DNA from: Anaerolineaceae bacterium
GTDB lineage: Bacteria > Chloroflexota > Anaerolineae > Anaerolineales > Anaerolineaceae
Length of the DNA stretch: 64,000 bases
NCBI GenBank assembly: GCA_002702705.1
Contig: PABH01000020.1
Span: forward strand, 1-64,000
Direction of reading: 5' to 3'
Shown here piece by piece: positions 44,652-54,746 of the stretch. Numbering within the stretch: position 1 is the stretch's first letter; each line of letters starts with the position of its first letter. The translations under genes were made by a program, and so were the position numbers. The notes under the pieces are model-generated. The model did not search any database and was not told the DNA's origin. It saw only the letters and a program-made list of their open reading frames with translations.

Positions 44652-47078
44652 TTAGCTGATCGGTATTTCGTACAGATTCTGATATATTTTGTAAAATTCA
44701 AAAATGTGAATGATATATCTTCTGGTTTCTTCGTAGGGGATTACTTCCAAAAATAAATCAGGGTCGTATTTTGCGATTTCCTGCCATTGGAGAACGTTGC
44801 CAGGGCCTGCGTTGTAGGCTGCTAATGCAGAGAATGTATCTCCATCAAAAAAATTCATTTGGCGGCTCAAATAATTAACGCCCATTTTTATGTTGATATA
44901 CGGCAAATATAGATCGTCCGCAACATAATTTGGTGGCCAATTTGAAAAACTGGCAATTTCATTTCCAGTAGCTGGCATAATTTGCATGACTCCACGTGCA
45001 CCTACACCAGAAGATATAAAGCCTTCAAAAAAAGATTCCTGGCGGATAAGACTAAAAATCAACAACGGATCAAATCCATATTGGATGGCTGTATTTTCTA
45101 CGATGTCTTTGTAATACAATCCAAAACGAATGTGGTTAAACCACTTCGGAGCATCGAATGTGGAGAGATCATTTAAGTTTGCCAGGTCCAATATTTGCCT
45201 GCTGCTAAAAATTGCCGATCGATATAATCCAATTTTCACAAAATGATTCGTTAATCTAAATAAATTGAGAGGATCAGAAGAGAAATTTTCTTGGGCAATA
45301 TCAAATTCTCGACGAGCTTCTTCATACAGACCAATTTCCCAAAAAATTTGACCTCTTCTGAAATACGGATTTTGATTAAGTACTTCTAAAGTGGTAAAGT
45401 CATATTCATTTTCCAATGAAAAAGTACTTCGCATCCATACCTCAGCAATAATTCTTTCCTGATCAAGATCAATGGTTGATTTATAATCTTGAACGGTTAC
45501 AAAAGGTTCTTGGTTATTTAATATCTCTTTGGCGCGTTCAGAATAATATCCAGTTGGATCTGCTGTTGCAGCCTGTTGAAAAAATGTATTTGCTTGGTCG
45601 AGATTGTTCATAACTTGATACGTTTTCCCCAACCAAAAAGCCGCTGTTGCAGTATCCGTAGAAAGGGTGCTTAATAATAAAGATCGTTGAAATTGATTAA
45701 GTGCGTCATCAAATCGTTCTAACCTGAAATAGGTTACTCCGCTTAAAAACAAACCACGCATAGAATAATCTGACTGAGGGTATTCATCAATTAGTCGCGA
45801 CCAGGTTTCTGCTGCATCAGTCAAATAATTTCCCCGCTCCAAAATCCGGCCTGCATCATATAATAACTGATGCGCTTTTTCATGGACCGGATTTTTTGCA
45901 ACAAAACTTTTTAATGTTTTGGCAGCATTATCATATTCATTAAAATGGGCCCATTGAGAATATGCAATTTCTTCCCACGCATCCACGTAAAACCTATCAT
46001 CCGGATAAGAATTAATAAGTAATTCCCACTGAGTGATAGCGTTGGAATATTCACTGATGGCTTGATAAGATAAGCCCTTATAATATAATGCGGTTCCATT
46101 ATGATCTGGGTTAGCCGCCATATACCGATCAAAAGCATCAATTGCCAGCCCATATTTTCCAGCATAATAATCAATTAGACCGCGATTCAATTCACTTACC
46201 GGTATACCAGCATTAACTAAAGCTACCAATCCGGAATAGGTGTCATAGGCTTTTGGATAATTTTCAACTGATTCTTGAAAACGTGCATAAGCTTGTTCCG
46301 GTAATTCCAAAGACAAATATGCCTGTCCTGCCAAAAAATTTGTTTGGGCACGTACATATTCGTTGGGACTGGAATCATGAACTTCCATAAATATTCGGAT
46401 CGCATTGGTATAGTCTGAAAGAGCCATATATGCGTTTCCGATTTTTATCTTCAACCAAGCTGTGTCTTGATTTGGAATTGAGTTAATTGCGCTATTAAAC
46501 GCATCAATTGCTTTAGAATAATTAAATAATTTAATATATTGATCTCCGATTAATTCGTAAAAGTATTCATTAATGTCTTGGGGAGCATTTTCGATAAGGT
46601 TTTGATATGAAGAAATGCTTTCAGGAATTTGATTTAAATTTTGATAGCAAATACCTTGAAAATAATATAATTTCCATACAATTTCATCGTTTGGGTTTTG
46701 TTCAATGATATTGTTGATAATCCCTAATGCTGTGCTGTAATTTGAAAGGGAAATATATGCTTGTGCAATACCCAAATCTGCAAGTTGATGGGTTCGAGCT
46801 TCATTAGTTTTTGTTTTGGCAAGCTCAAATTCCTCAACAGCTTTTGTAAAATCACCGGTAAATAAAGCGTATTCACCATGTTCTAGATTTACTTCTGGCA
46901 AAACCGTAGGAGTGGGGGTCGGTTGTGGCGTATCTGTAATATTGGCAACTGGCGTATTAACGTTTTTTTCCGGAGAAATTGTATTGTTTAAGGGCAATGC
47001 CTTTGAGTTAGAACATGCGCTTAGAAAGGTGGAAAAAATTATAATTATAATTACATTTCGATAAACGATTTTTCTCAT
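44652..47078 (-). CDS. TPR-repeat lytic transglycosylase lipoprotein (Slt-like)
   Basis: The 808-residue protein begins with a signal peptide ending in the lipobox FLSAC near residue 22, then a short Thr/Pro-rich linker. At least ten TPR-like helical repeats follow (about 60-560). A C-terminal soluble-lytic-transglycosylase domain (about 640-790) has the catalytic Glu in RQESFFEG near 672, GVMQIMPATG near 690 and LAAYNAGPGNV near 755. It cleaves peptidoglycan outside the cell membrane. The TPR array is longer and more regular than in E. coli Slt70 and could recruit partners. It is transcribed alone, convergent with the E1-E2 operon. Confidence 0.9.
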   Translation of the reverse strand: MRKIVYRNVIIIIIFSTFLSACSNSKALPLNNTISPEKNVNTPVANITDTPQPTPTPTVLPEVNLEHGEYALFTGDFTKAVEEFELAKTKTNEARTHQLADLGIAQAYISLSNYSTALGIINNIIEQNPNDEIVWKLYYFQGICYQNLNQIPESISSYQNLIENAPQDINEYFYELIGDQYIKLFNYSKAIDAFNSAINSIPNQDTAWLKIKIGNAYMALSDYTNAIRIFMEVHDSSPNEYVRAQTNFLAGQAYLSLELPEQAYARFQESVENYPKAYDTYSGLVALVNAGIPVSELNRGLIDYYAGKYGLAIDAFDRYMAANPDHNGTALYYKGLSYQAISEYSNAITQWELLINSYPDDRFYVDAWEEIAYSQWAHFNEYDNAAKTLKSFVAKNPVHEKAHQLLYDAGRILERGNYLTDAAETWSRLIDEYPQSDYSMRGLFLSGVTYFRLERFDDALNQFQRSLLLSTLSTDTATAAFWLGKTYQVMNNLDQANTFFQQAATADPTGYYSERAKEILNNQEPFVTVQDYKSTIDLDQERIIAEVWMRSTFSLENEYDFTTLEVLNQNPYFRRGQIFWEIGLYEEARREFDIAQENFSSDPLNLFRLTNHFVKIGLYRSAIFSSRQILDLANLNDLSTFDAPKWFNHIRFGLYYKDIVENTAIQYGFDPLLIFSLIRQESFFEGFISSGVGARGVMQIMPATGNEIASFSNWPPNYVADDLYLPYINIKMGVNYLSRQMNFFDGDTFSALAAYNAGPGNVLQWQEIAKYDPDLFLEVIPYEETRRYIIHIFEFYKIYQNLYEIPIS

Positions 47079-47173
47079 ATCATTCCTTTAGATCACAAGG
47101 AGTTGGTAATGTATTGTAACAAAATTTAGCCAAATCGGAATATTCTATTGAAATTGTCATAAATAGATAAAAC

Positions 47174-47246
47174 TTTACAATCGGTGAAGAGCATGTTAAA
47201 CTAAACAGGCTTAATCGGAGCGCTCTCCCATAAGAGGGCGTTTTTT
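47174..47246 (+). promoter_or_regulatory. Promoter followed at once by an attenuator-like terminator, before the PfkB-ahcY pair
   Basis: TTTACA (47174-47179), 17 bases, TAAACT (47197-47202, with TG two bases before it) make a good promoter. About 12 bases after the expected start, CGCTCTC (47221-47227) pairs with GAGGGCG (47234-47240), followed by T6. The hairpin lies between promoter and gene, so it may control read-through. No known riboswitch fold was recognised in the very short leader. Confidence 0.6.
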
Positions 47247-47292
47247 GGTGGTTTTAGCGATCTTTATCAAAGAGATGATTGTGGAGTGTCCT

Positions 47293-49550
<2,258 letters not shown>

Positions 49551-49574
49551 TCTTAACTTTTTGGAGTAAAATTG

Positions 49575-49602
49575 AAGCCATTGTGAAAACAATGGCTTTT
49601 TT
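49575..49602 (+). terminator. Rho-independent terminator of ahcY
   Basis: AAGCCATTGT (49575-49584), a GAAA tetraloop and ACAATGGCTT (49589-49598), then a T tract. Textbook form. Confidence 0.93.
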
Positions 49603-49625
49603 ATTTTTATGTGAAGGTTGTTTGT

Positions 49626-50324
49626 ATGAAAAAAATTTTGTTAATTGCTTTTTTATTGTTAATCACAGCTTGCACTCCACAAGTAGAACCAACAGTTGAA
49701 ATCGTTCCATCGACTCAGTTACCCAGCCAGATTCCTACGTTAACATCTACCCCAATCCCCGCCACCAATACCCCTTTGTTACCGACAGATACACCAACAT
49801 TTACCCCAACACCAACCATTACGATGACGGCTACATCCGTTGCTTTATTTGATCAGATTCAAATATTAGGCGGATATTATAATCAGGAGAATTCAATTAT
49901 TTATTTGTCGTTTCCAAAAGTGGATAAAAATTACAAATTTGTTATTGATCAACATGATTATGAATGTAATATCGATCTCGAATATGAAGATCGGGTTAAT
50001 TGTTACGGTCGGTTTTTAGATAATCAAAGATCAAAATCTGTCTTAGTACAAGTTTTTGACCCTGAGAATTCTCAATTATTATTTGAAAATGAAGTTTATG
50101 TTCCCATGACTATTCCTACCCCTATCCCGGTTGGAGATGCATCTACATGGTGTCCCTTGAGAGGACAAAATGTGACTTGTGAAACGGAATGGAGAACAGA
50201 AAACGGGGAAATATGTGTCGTAAGCTCTTGTTTTGATGCATGTGGATACTACTATAGTGAGCATACATGCAATGAGCCCCCCCACAGTAATGCGATCATT
50301 CAACCGACTCCAACTCCTTTTTAG
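49626..50324 (+). CDS. Secreted lipoprotein with Thr/Pro linker and conserved C-terminal Cys domain (paralog 1)
   Basis: The 232-residue protein starts with a short signal peptide and lipobox LITAC near residue 14. A Thr/Pro-rich linker (about 20-70) follows, then a beta-rich domain (about 75-160) and a C-terminal module of about 45 residues with six cysteines (WCPLRGQNVTCETEW, then CFDACGYYYSEHTC). The module is nearly repeated in the next gene, so it is a real conserved domain. The ATG at 49626 is preferred over a GTG at 49611 because it begins the signal peptide. No enzyme motif is seen; function unknown, probably a surface protein. Confidence 0.8.
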   Translation: MKKILLIAFLLLITACTPQVEPTVEIVPSTQLPSQIPTLTSTPIPATNTPLLPTDTPTFTPTPTITMTATSVALFDQIQILGGYYNQENSIIYLSFPKVDKNYKFVIDQHDYECNIDLEYEDRVNCYGRFLDNQRSKSVLVQVFDPENSQLLFENEVYVPMTIPTPIPVGDASTWCPLRGQNVTCETEWRTENGEICVVSSCFDACGYYYSEHTCNEPPHSNAIIQPTPTPF

Positions 50325-50332
50325 AGGCAACG

Positions 50333-51028
50333 ATGAAAAAAACTTTTATTTTTCTCGTATTATTATTGATGTTGACGGCTTGTAAACCACAAAATTCTGG
50401 ACCAATACTAGAAACACCAGCAAATGATAATATTTCAACAAAAACCACATTACCCCCAACTCAGGAACCAACGAAACCAATCCCAACTGCAACACAAACG
50501 CTTACCCCGACTATGGAACCCACAGCTACTTCTATTCCTACAGAAACTCCGGTTCCAACAGAGGTTGTTAATTTTGATGCGGTAAAAATTATTGGTGTGG
50601 ATGAATACCCTGGGTATGCATCGGTGATTTTTGAGTTTCCAGCCATTTCCAAACTTTATTATGTTAAGATAAACAATTCTCCGTATAATTGTCAGATACC
50701 TGAAAGTACGGTTGATCGTTTGTTTTGTTCGGGAGAGGGGATGCGGACTGGGGAATATGCTGATGTAACATTTTACGCAGACGAGAACTTTGAAAGCGAA
50801 ATGATCACAACAAAATTATATGTTCCTGCAGTAATTCCTACACCTTTACCAATAGGTGAGCCAAGTACTTGGTGTCCAGCACGAGGAACAAAAATCTCCT
50901 GTGAAACGGAACATCGGGTTGAATTTGGGGAGGAATGTTGGGTGCAAACTTGTTTTGATGCTTGTGGATATTATTACAGTTACCATACCTGTCAACTGCC
51001 ACCAAACAACAATTTCTTACCCCCCTAA
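50333..51028 (+). CDS. Secreted lipoprotein, tandem paralog 2
   Basis: The 231-residue protein is a clear paralog of the one nine bases upstream: a signal peptide with lipobox LTAC near residue 14, a longer Thr/Pro linker, a similar beta-rich middle and the same C-terminal Cys module (WCPARGTKISCETEH and CFDACGYYYSYHTC). Identity is high only in the last 50 residues, which marks that part as the functional one. The pair is probably cotranscribed and ends at a terminator at 51056. Function unknown. Confidence 0.8.
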   Translation: MKKTFIFLVLLLMLTACKPQNSGPILETPANDNISTKTTLPPTQEPTKPIPTATQTLTPTMEPTATSIPTETPVPTEVVNFDAVKIIGVDEYPGYASVIFEFPAISKLYYVKINNSPYNCQIPESTVDRLFCSGEGMRTGEYADVTFYADENFESEMITTKLYVPAVIPTPLPIGEPSTWCPARGTKISCETEHRVEFGEECWVQTCFDACGYYYSYHTCQLPPNNNFLPP

Positions 51029-51055
51029 ATCTAACCTTGGATTGGATTTGACAAC

Positions 51056-51088
51056 AGGCTGGTCGTCATTACACAACCAGCCTTTTTT
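51056..51088 (+). terminator. Terminator of the tandem lipoprotein operon
   Basis: AGGCTGGT (51056-51063) and ACCAGCCT (51076-51083) form an 8-bp GC-rich stem with a 12-base loop, followed by T5. It overlaps the end of the minus-strand gene by two bases. Confidence 0.8.
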
Positions 51089-51611
51089 ATTCTTTTACAA
51101 CAATATCAATATAAAAAGGATCACCAAAAGGTATGTCGTTTGGATTATAGGCCTGCCAAGCACTGCGGTAATTGCCAGGTGTTGTTGGGGCAAGAAACGG
51201 AATTCGGATAGTAACAATTGCGCCACTCCGGGCTGGAATCAGATCTTGGATCGTTTTTGATCCCAAATCATCTCCTCCTATTAATCGAATTGTATAACCA
51301 GTTTCCCAATTACATGTGCCATTATTTTGTACCTCCCAACGTTTGTCTAATGATGCGCCTGCCTCAATTTCGGTACCATCAGGAATGGAAAGATCATTTA
51401 AAAATAATAAATTATCCTGGCAAATGATTTCCGGGGTAGGTGGTGCAAGCAACGTTGCATTAATGGTCGGGATCGGAGTTGGTTGGAGCGCCTCTGCAGT
51501 GGGCGGAACAAAAGCCAAAACACCTGAAACACCTGGGTCAGGCTGCAGCTTGATCGTACAGGAAGTTAAGAGTAAAACAATGAGAATAAAAATGGTTATT
51601 TTGGTTTTCAT
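51087..51611 (-). CDS. Lipoprotein with NBR1-type Ig-like domain
   Basis: The 174-residue protein has a signal peptide with lipobox LLTSC near residue 18, a Pro/Thr-rich linker (about 25-60) and an Ig-like domain (about 65-172). Its signature is KRWEVQNNGTCNWETGYTI near 90, AP..PG.YRSAWQAY near 142 and FGDPFYIDIVV at the end. This is the NBR1-like Ig fold, which in Chloroflexi-like bacteria is common on surface proteins and binds other proteins or glycans. It is convergent with the lipoprotein pair and lies just downstream of recA on the same strand, with a terminator between them. Confidence 0.82.
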   Translation of the reverse strand: MKTKITIFILIVLLLTSCTIKLQPDPGVSGVLAFVPPTAEALQPTPIPTINATLLAPPTPEIICQDNLLFLNDLSIPDGTEIEAGASLDKRWEVQNNGTCNWETGYTIRLIGGDDLGSKTIQDLIPARSGAIVTIRIPFLAPTTPGNYRSAWQAYNPNDIPFGDPFYIDIVVKE

Positions 51612-51625
51612 ATCCGTTTATATTA

Positions 51626-51654
51626 AAAAGAGACCAGTTTTATTGGTCTCTTTT
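51626..51654 (-). terminator. Terminator of recA
   Basis: An 11-bp perfect stem, 51626-51636 with 51644-51654 (core AAAAGAGACCA), with flanking A/T runs that read as a T tail on the minus strand. It directly follows the recA stop. Confidence 0.85.
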
Positions 51655-51659
51655 GTTGA

Positions 51660-52766
51660 TTAAATTTCGTCATCCAGCAAGCTATCATCATCGTCTTCGT
51701 CATCGCCTGAATCCACGACAGGGATTCCCTCTAATGCCATTTGGCGAATTGTTGTTTCAATTTCATCTGTGATATCGGGGTTTTGTTTCAAGAATTCTTT
51801 GGAGTTTTCTCTACCTTGACCTAACCGAATATCTCCATATGAATAGAAAGCTCCTCTTTTGGTAATGATTTCTAATTCAGTACCAAGATCCAAAATATCA
51901 CCTGTAACGGAAATCCCTTCGTTATACATGACGTCAAACTCAGCTGTTTTAAAAGGAGGTGCCACTTTGTTTTTAACCACTCTGACTCGGACTCGGTTAC
52001 CAATTACCTCGGAACCCACTTTAATGGATTGAATACGGCGAATATCAATTCGGACGGAGGCATAAAATTTTAACGCCATTCCCCCGGTTGTAGTTTCAGG
52101 GTTACCGAACATCACCCCAATTTTTTGACGTAATTGGTTCGTAAAAATTAATGCGGTGCGGGTTTGATTGATGGCTCCAGATAGTTTTCGTAATGCTTGA
52201 GACATTAATCGAGCCTGCATACCCATCGTTGCATCTCCCATATCTCCTTCTATTTCGTTGCGGGGAACCAGGGCAGCTACGGAGTCAATAATGACTAAGT
52301 CAATTGCACCAGATCGTACCAAAGTTTCTGCGATTTCAAGGGCTTGTTCACCGGTATCGGGTTGTGATATTAATAAATCCTCAATATTGACACCAAGTCG
52401 GGTGGCATAAGCTGGGTCTAGTGCATGTTCCATGTCTATAAACGCTGCTGTTCCGCCCAGTTTTTGGGTTTCAGCAACCAGGTGTAAACAAAGCGTTGTT
52501 TTACCTGAGGATTCTGGTCCGTAGATTTCTGTAATGCGTGCTCGAGGAATTCCGCCAACACCTAAAGCAATATCGACCGAAAGAGAACCGGTGGGGATGG
52601 CATCTACGACCATGTGTTTGGCATCACCTAAACGCATGATTGAGCCTTCACCATATCTTTTTAAAATATCTCCAACGGCTTTATCCATGGCAGCTCGACG
52701 AGCTTCGTTGAGGTTACCATCAGCAGCGATTGGAAGTTGGGAATCCGTTTTTTTCTTGCGAGCCAT
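51660..52766 (-). CDS. recA: RecA recombinase
   Basis: The 368-residue protein has RecA's Walker [11 protein letters not shown] near residue 79, Walker [11 protein letters not shown] near 155, the L2 loop [20 protein letters not shown] near 216 and an acidic tail [13 protein letters not shown]. It coats single-stranded DNA, promotes strand exchange and triggers LexA cleavage. A GGAG site precedes the ATG. The upstream minus-strand promoter contains a LexA-like box. Confidence 0.98.
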   Translation of the reverse strand: MARKKKTDSQLPIAADGNLNEARRAAMDKAVGDILKRYGEGSIMRLGDAKHMVVDAIPTGSLSVDIALGVGGIPRARITEIYGPESSGKTTLCLHLVAETQKLGGTAAFIDMEHALDPAYATRLGVNIEDLLISQPDTGEQALEIAETLVRSGAIDLVIIDSVAALVPRNEIEGDMGDATMGMQARLMSQALRKLSGAINQTRTALIFTNQLRQKIGVMFGNPETTTGGMALKFYASVRIDIRRIQSIKVGSEVIGNRVRVRVVKNKVAPPFKTAEFDVMYNEGISVTGDILDLGTELEIITKRGAFYSYGDIRLGQGRENSKEFLKQNPDITDEIETTIRQMALEGIPVVDSGDDEDDDDSLLDDEI

Positions 52767-52828
52767 TTTTTTCTCCTTGAGTTAAAAATCTAGCTTAATT
52801 ATATCTATTAATTAAATATTTGTTAATT

Positions 52829-52857
52829 AGTTTATAGTACAAATGTTCAAATGTCAA
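52829..52857 (-). promoter_or_regulatory. recA promoter with internal LexA-like box
   Basis: On the minus strand, TTGACA (complement of 52852-52857), 17 bases, TAAACT (complement of 52829-52834). Between them lies GAACATTTGTAC (complement of 52837-52848), one mismatch from the GAAC-N4-GTTC box of Gram-positive-type LexA. A repressor bound here would block polymerase, as expected for SOS control. Confidence 0.65.
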
Positions 52858-52940
52858 GGATTTGTTTTTGACCACTACATTTCCCCAATGATCGATGAAA
52901 GGAATTTTTTATTTATCTACTATGCAAAGTGTTTGAGATA

Positions 52941-53005
52941 TTGTCTATACAATGTTAACATTTATTAACATATACTTGACAATATTAGGTGTATTCTGCT
53001 AAACT
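52941..53005 (+). promoter_or_regulatory. glnA promoter with two upstream operator-like palindromes
   Basis: From 5' to 3': TTGTCTATACAA (52941-52952), which fits the GT-N-TA-N-AC core of HutC-type GntR sites; ATGTTAACATTTATTAACAT (52952-52971), 7-bp perfect arms with 6-base spacer, the same arms as before ppdK; then TTGACA (52976-52981), 18 bases, TAAACT (53000-53005). The region 52858-52940 shows nothing else clear. Confidence 0.55.
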
Positions 53006-53039
53006 GTCAGACAGTTAATTAAAATATTAATAGTTTTTT

Positions 53040-53185
53040 GGAGATAAGCGGCTGAGTCTCATGAAAATGAGAAAACGAGGAGGAGGTTCCTCTCTGCGAA
53101 GAGAGCGTTAACCCTGGAGGGGATTACAGGGGAAAATCGAAGGATCAGCGGATGCCTCCGGAGTCTGACACGGACTCCAATCTCC
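53040..53185 (+). ncRNA. Compact structured RNA in the glnA leader (candidate riboswitch or cis-regulator)
   Basis: Six complementary pairings fit one fold: a closing stem 53040-53045/53180-53185; an inner stem 53051-53055/53145-53149; three hairpins, 53057-53062/53067-53072 with GAAA loop, 53090-53095/53100-53105 with GCGA loop, 53112-53116/53127-53131; and a 3' hairpin 53160-53166/53172-53178. CCTCC (53155-53159) can also pair with GGAGG at 53079-53083 or 53082-53086 across the inner stem, making a pseudoknot. The purine-rich joining segments look like a ligand pocket. It does not match the glnA (glutamine), ydaO, T-box, lysine, glycine or M-box patterns that I know. All pairings were read by eye. 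Confidence 0.6.
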
Positions 53186-53192
53186 CTTCCAA

Positions 53193-53330
53193 AAAAGAGT
53201 TAACCGAAAATTATATGGTGACATATAACACAAGGCAACTCAGTGAGCAGTGAATCAGCTTATTTAATTTAAGCTCTTTTACCGTAAAAATTGTATGTAT
53301 GAACAGTTCTGTTTTCATACATTCATTTTC
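53193..53330 (+). promoter_or_regulatory. Second part of the glnA leader with possible expression platform
   Basis: AAAAGAG (53193-53199) can pair with CTCTTTT (53274-53280), closing a domain that contains a hairpin TTATATG (53211-53217), GTGA loop, CATATAA (53222-53228). After it, GTATGA (near 53297) and TCATAC (near 53315) form an imperfect stem followed by a T-rich stretch, a weak terminator-like element about 40 bases before the glnA start. Confidence 0.4.
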
Positions 53331-53370
53331 TTTATTAAGCGTTAATCATTTTTAGCCAAAGGAGTACGAA

Positions 53371-54708
53371 ATGGAAACAAAAGAGATTCTAGAACGTGTA
53401 AAGGCTGACGGAGTTAAATTCGTTTCATATCAGTTTACTGATGTGACTGGTACGGTAAAAAGTGTGGATGCCCCCGTGCAGCGTTTGGAGGAAGCATTGC
53501 AGGATGGCGTTTGGTTTGATGGTTCTTCGGTTCAGGGTTTTGCCCGAATTCAAGAAAGTGATATGCACTTGCGCATTGATACAGATACTTATGCGGTTCT
53601 TCCCTGGTCACCTGAAGATAATAAACGTGCTCGTTTCTTTTGTGATATTTTCTTGCCGGATGGAACACCATTTGTTGGCGACCCGCGCGGTTTATTAAAA
53701 CGAAAAATTGCTGAACTGAAAGAGCGGGGTTGGGTATTTAACGTGGGGCCAGAACCTGAATTCTTCTTATTCAAACGAAACGGTGGAGATGTTATACATC
53801 CCGTACCGCATGATGTTGGTGGTTATTTTGATTTCTCTCCAAATGATGAGGCCGTTCGAGTTCGTACAGAATTGATGGCTGCTTTAAACACAATGGGTTT
53901 GGAAATAGAAGTTGGACACCATGAAGTTGCATTAGGCCAGCATGAAATCGACTTTCGATTTAATGATGCCTTAATTGCAGCGGATAATGTGGTTACCTTA
54001 AAATATACAGTTAAAGCAATTGCTGCCCAACACGGATTGGTAGCCTCTTTTATGCCAAAACCGATTTACGGGCAGAATGGGTCCGGTATGCACTGTCACC
54101 AATCCCTTTTTAGTTTGGATGGAAAAAACCTTTTCTTTAATCCAAATGATGATCATCACTTATCTGAGTTAGCTTATCAATTTATTGCAGGTCAGTTAAA
54201 TCATGCACGTGCTTTATCTGCAATCCTTTCACCCACCGTCAATTCTTATAAACGATTGGTGCCCGGATACGAAGCGCCAGTTTATATTGGATGGGCTGGA
54301 ACAAACCGATCTGCCCTGATCCGTATTCCGCGGTACACACCTGGTAAAGATAAAGCTGTACGGGCTGAATTACGCTGCCCGGATCCTTCAGGAAATCCAT
54401 ATTTGCAATTCTCTGCCATGATTTCTGCGGCATTGGATGGGATTGATAATAAGATGGAAGTCCCGAAAGGTTTAAATAATATCAACATTTATGACCTTTC
54501 TGAGGAAGAACTTAAAGCGTTAAATATTCGCCAACTGCCTGGCTCCTTAAATGAAGCACTGGATGAATTATCAAAGAATGATGTTATCCGACATGGTTTG
54601 GGTGATGAGATGTATTCAACTTTCATGAGAGCAAAACGAGCAGAATGGGATAATTACCGAATATTTGTTACTGATTGGGAAAAAGAAAGATATTTGGAAA
54701 CAGCCTAA
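53371..54708 (+). CDS. glnA: Glutamine synthetase type I
   Basis: The 445-residue protein has the GSI motifs: an N-terminal beta-grasp domain with DGSSVQGF near residue 50, the catalytic PEPEFFLFKR near 127, KPIYGQNGSGMHCHQSLF near 230 and NRSALIRIPRY near 311. Its length and lack of the 25-residue insertion suggest the GSI-alpha group, which is feedback-inhibited rather than adenylylated. It makes glutamine from glutamate, ammonia and ATP, and would capture the ammonia set free by purine breakdown. GGAG lies eight bases before the ATG. It has a 360-base leader and a strong terminator. Confidence 0.96.
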   Translation: METKEILERVKADGVKFVSYQFTDVTGTVKSVDAPVQRLEEALQDGVWFDGSSVQGFARIQESDMHLRIDTDTYAVLPWSPEDNKRARFFCDIFLPDGTPFVGDPRGLLKRKIAELKERGWVFNVGPEPEFFLFKRNGGDVIHPVPHDVGGYFDFSPNDEAVRVRTELMAALNTMGLEIEVGHHEVALGQHEIDFRFNDALIAADNVVTLKYTVKAIAAQHGLVASFMPKPIYGQNGSGMHCHQSLFSLDGKNLFFNPNDDHHLSELAYQFIAGQLNHARALSAILSPTVNSYKRLVPGYEAPVYIGWAGTNRSALIRIPRYTPGKDKAVRAELRCPDPSGNPYLQFSAMISAALDGIDNKMEVPKGLNNINIYDLSEEELKALNIRQLPGSLNEALDELSKNDVIRHGLGDEMYSTFMRAKRAEWDNYRIFVTDWEKERYLETA

Positions 54709-54720
54709 CAAAACAAATAA

Positions 54721-54746
54721 AAAACTCCGGCAATTGCCGGAGTTTT
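54721..54746. terminator. Bidirectional terminator between glnA and the TtuA-like gene
   Basis: AAAACTCCGGC (54721-54731), AATT loop, GCCGGAGTTTT (54736-54746), with T runs outward on both strands. It serves both convergent genes. Confidence 0.94.

Noticed and set aside
47203-47246. SAH or SAM riboswitch before the PfkB-ahcY pair
   Set aside because: The leader from the predicted start to the hairpin is too short and lacks the conserved cores of those classes.
49735-49830. Low-complexity ACC/CCA-rich tract as a DNA repeat
   Set aside because: It codes for the Thr/Pro linker of a lipoprotein; the same happens near 50455-50560.
53040-53185. c-di-AMP (ydaO) riboswitch before glnA
   Set aside because: A GCTGA segment followed by a hairpin and a later TCAGC vaguely recalls ydaO, but the conserved GGGGUGAAUC and CCGACAGCUAAC segments and their order are absent.
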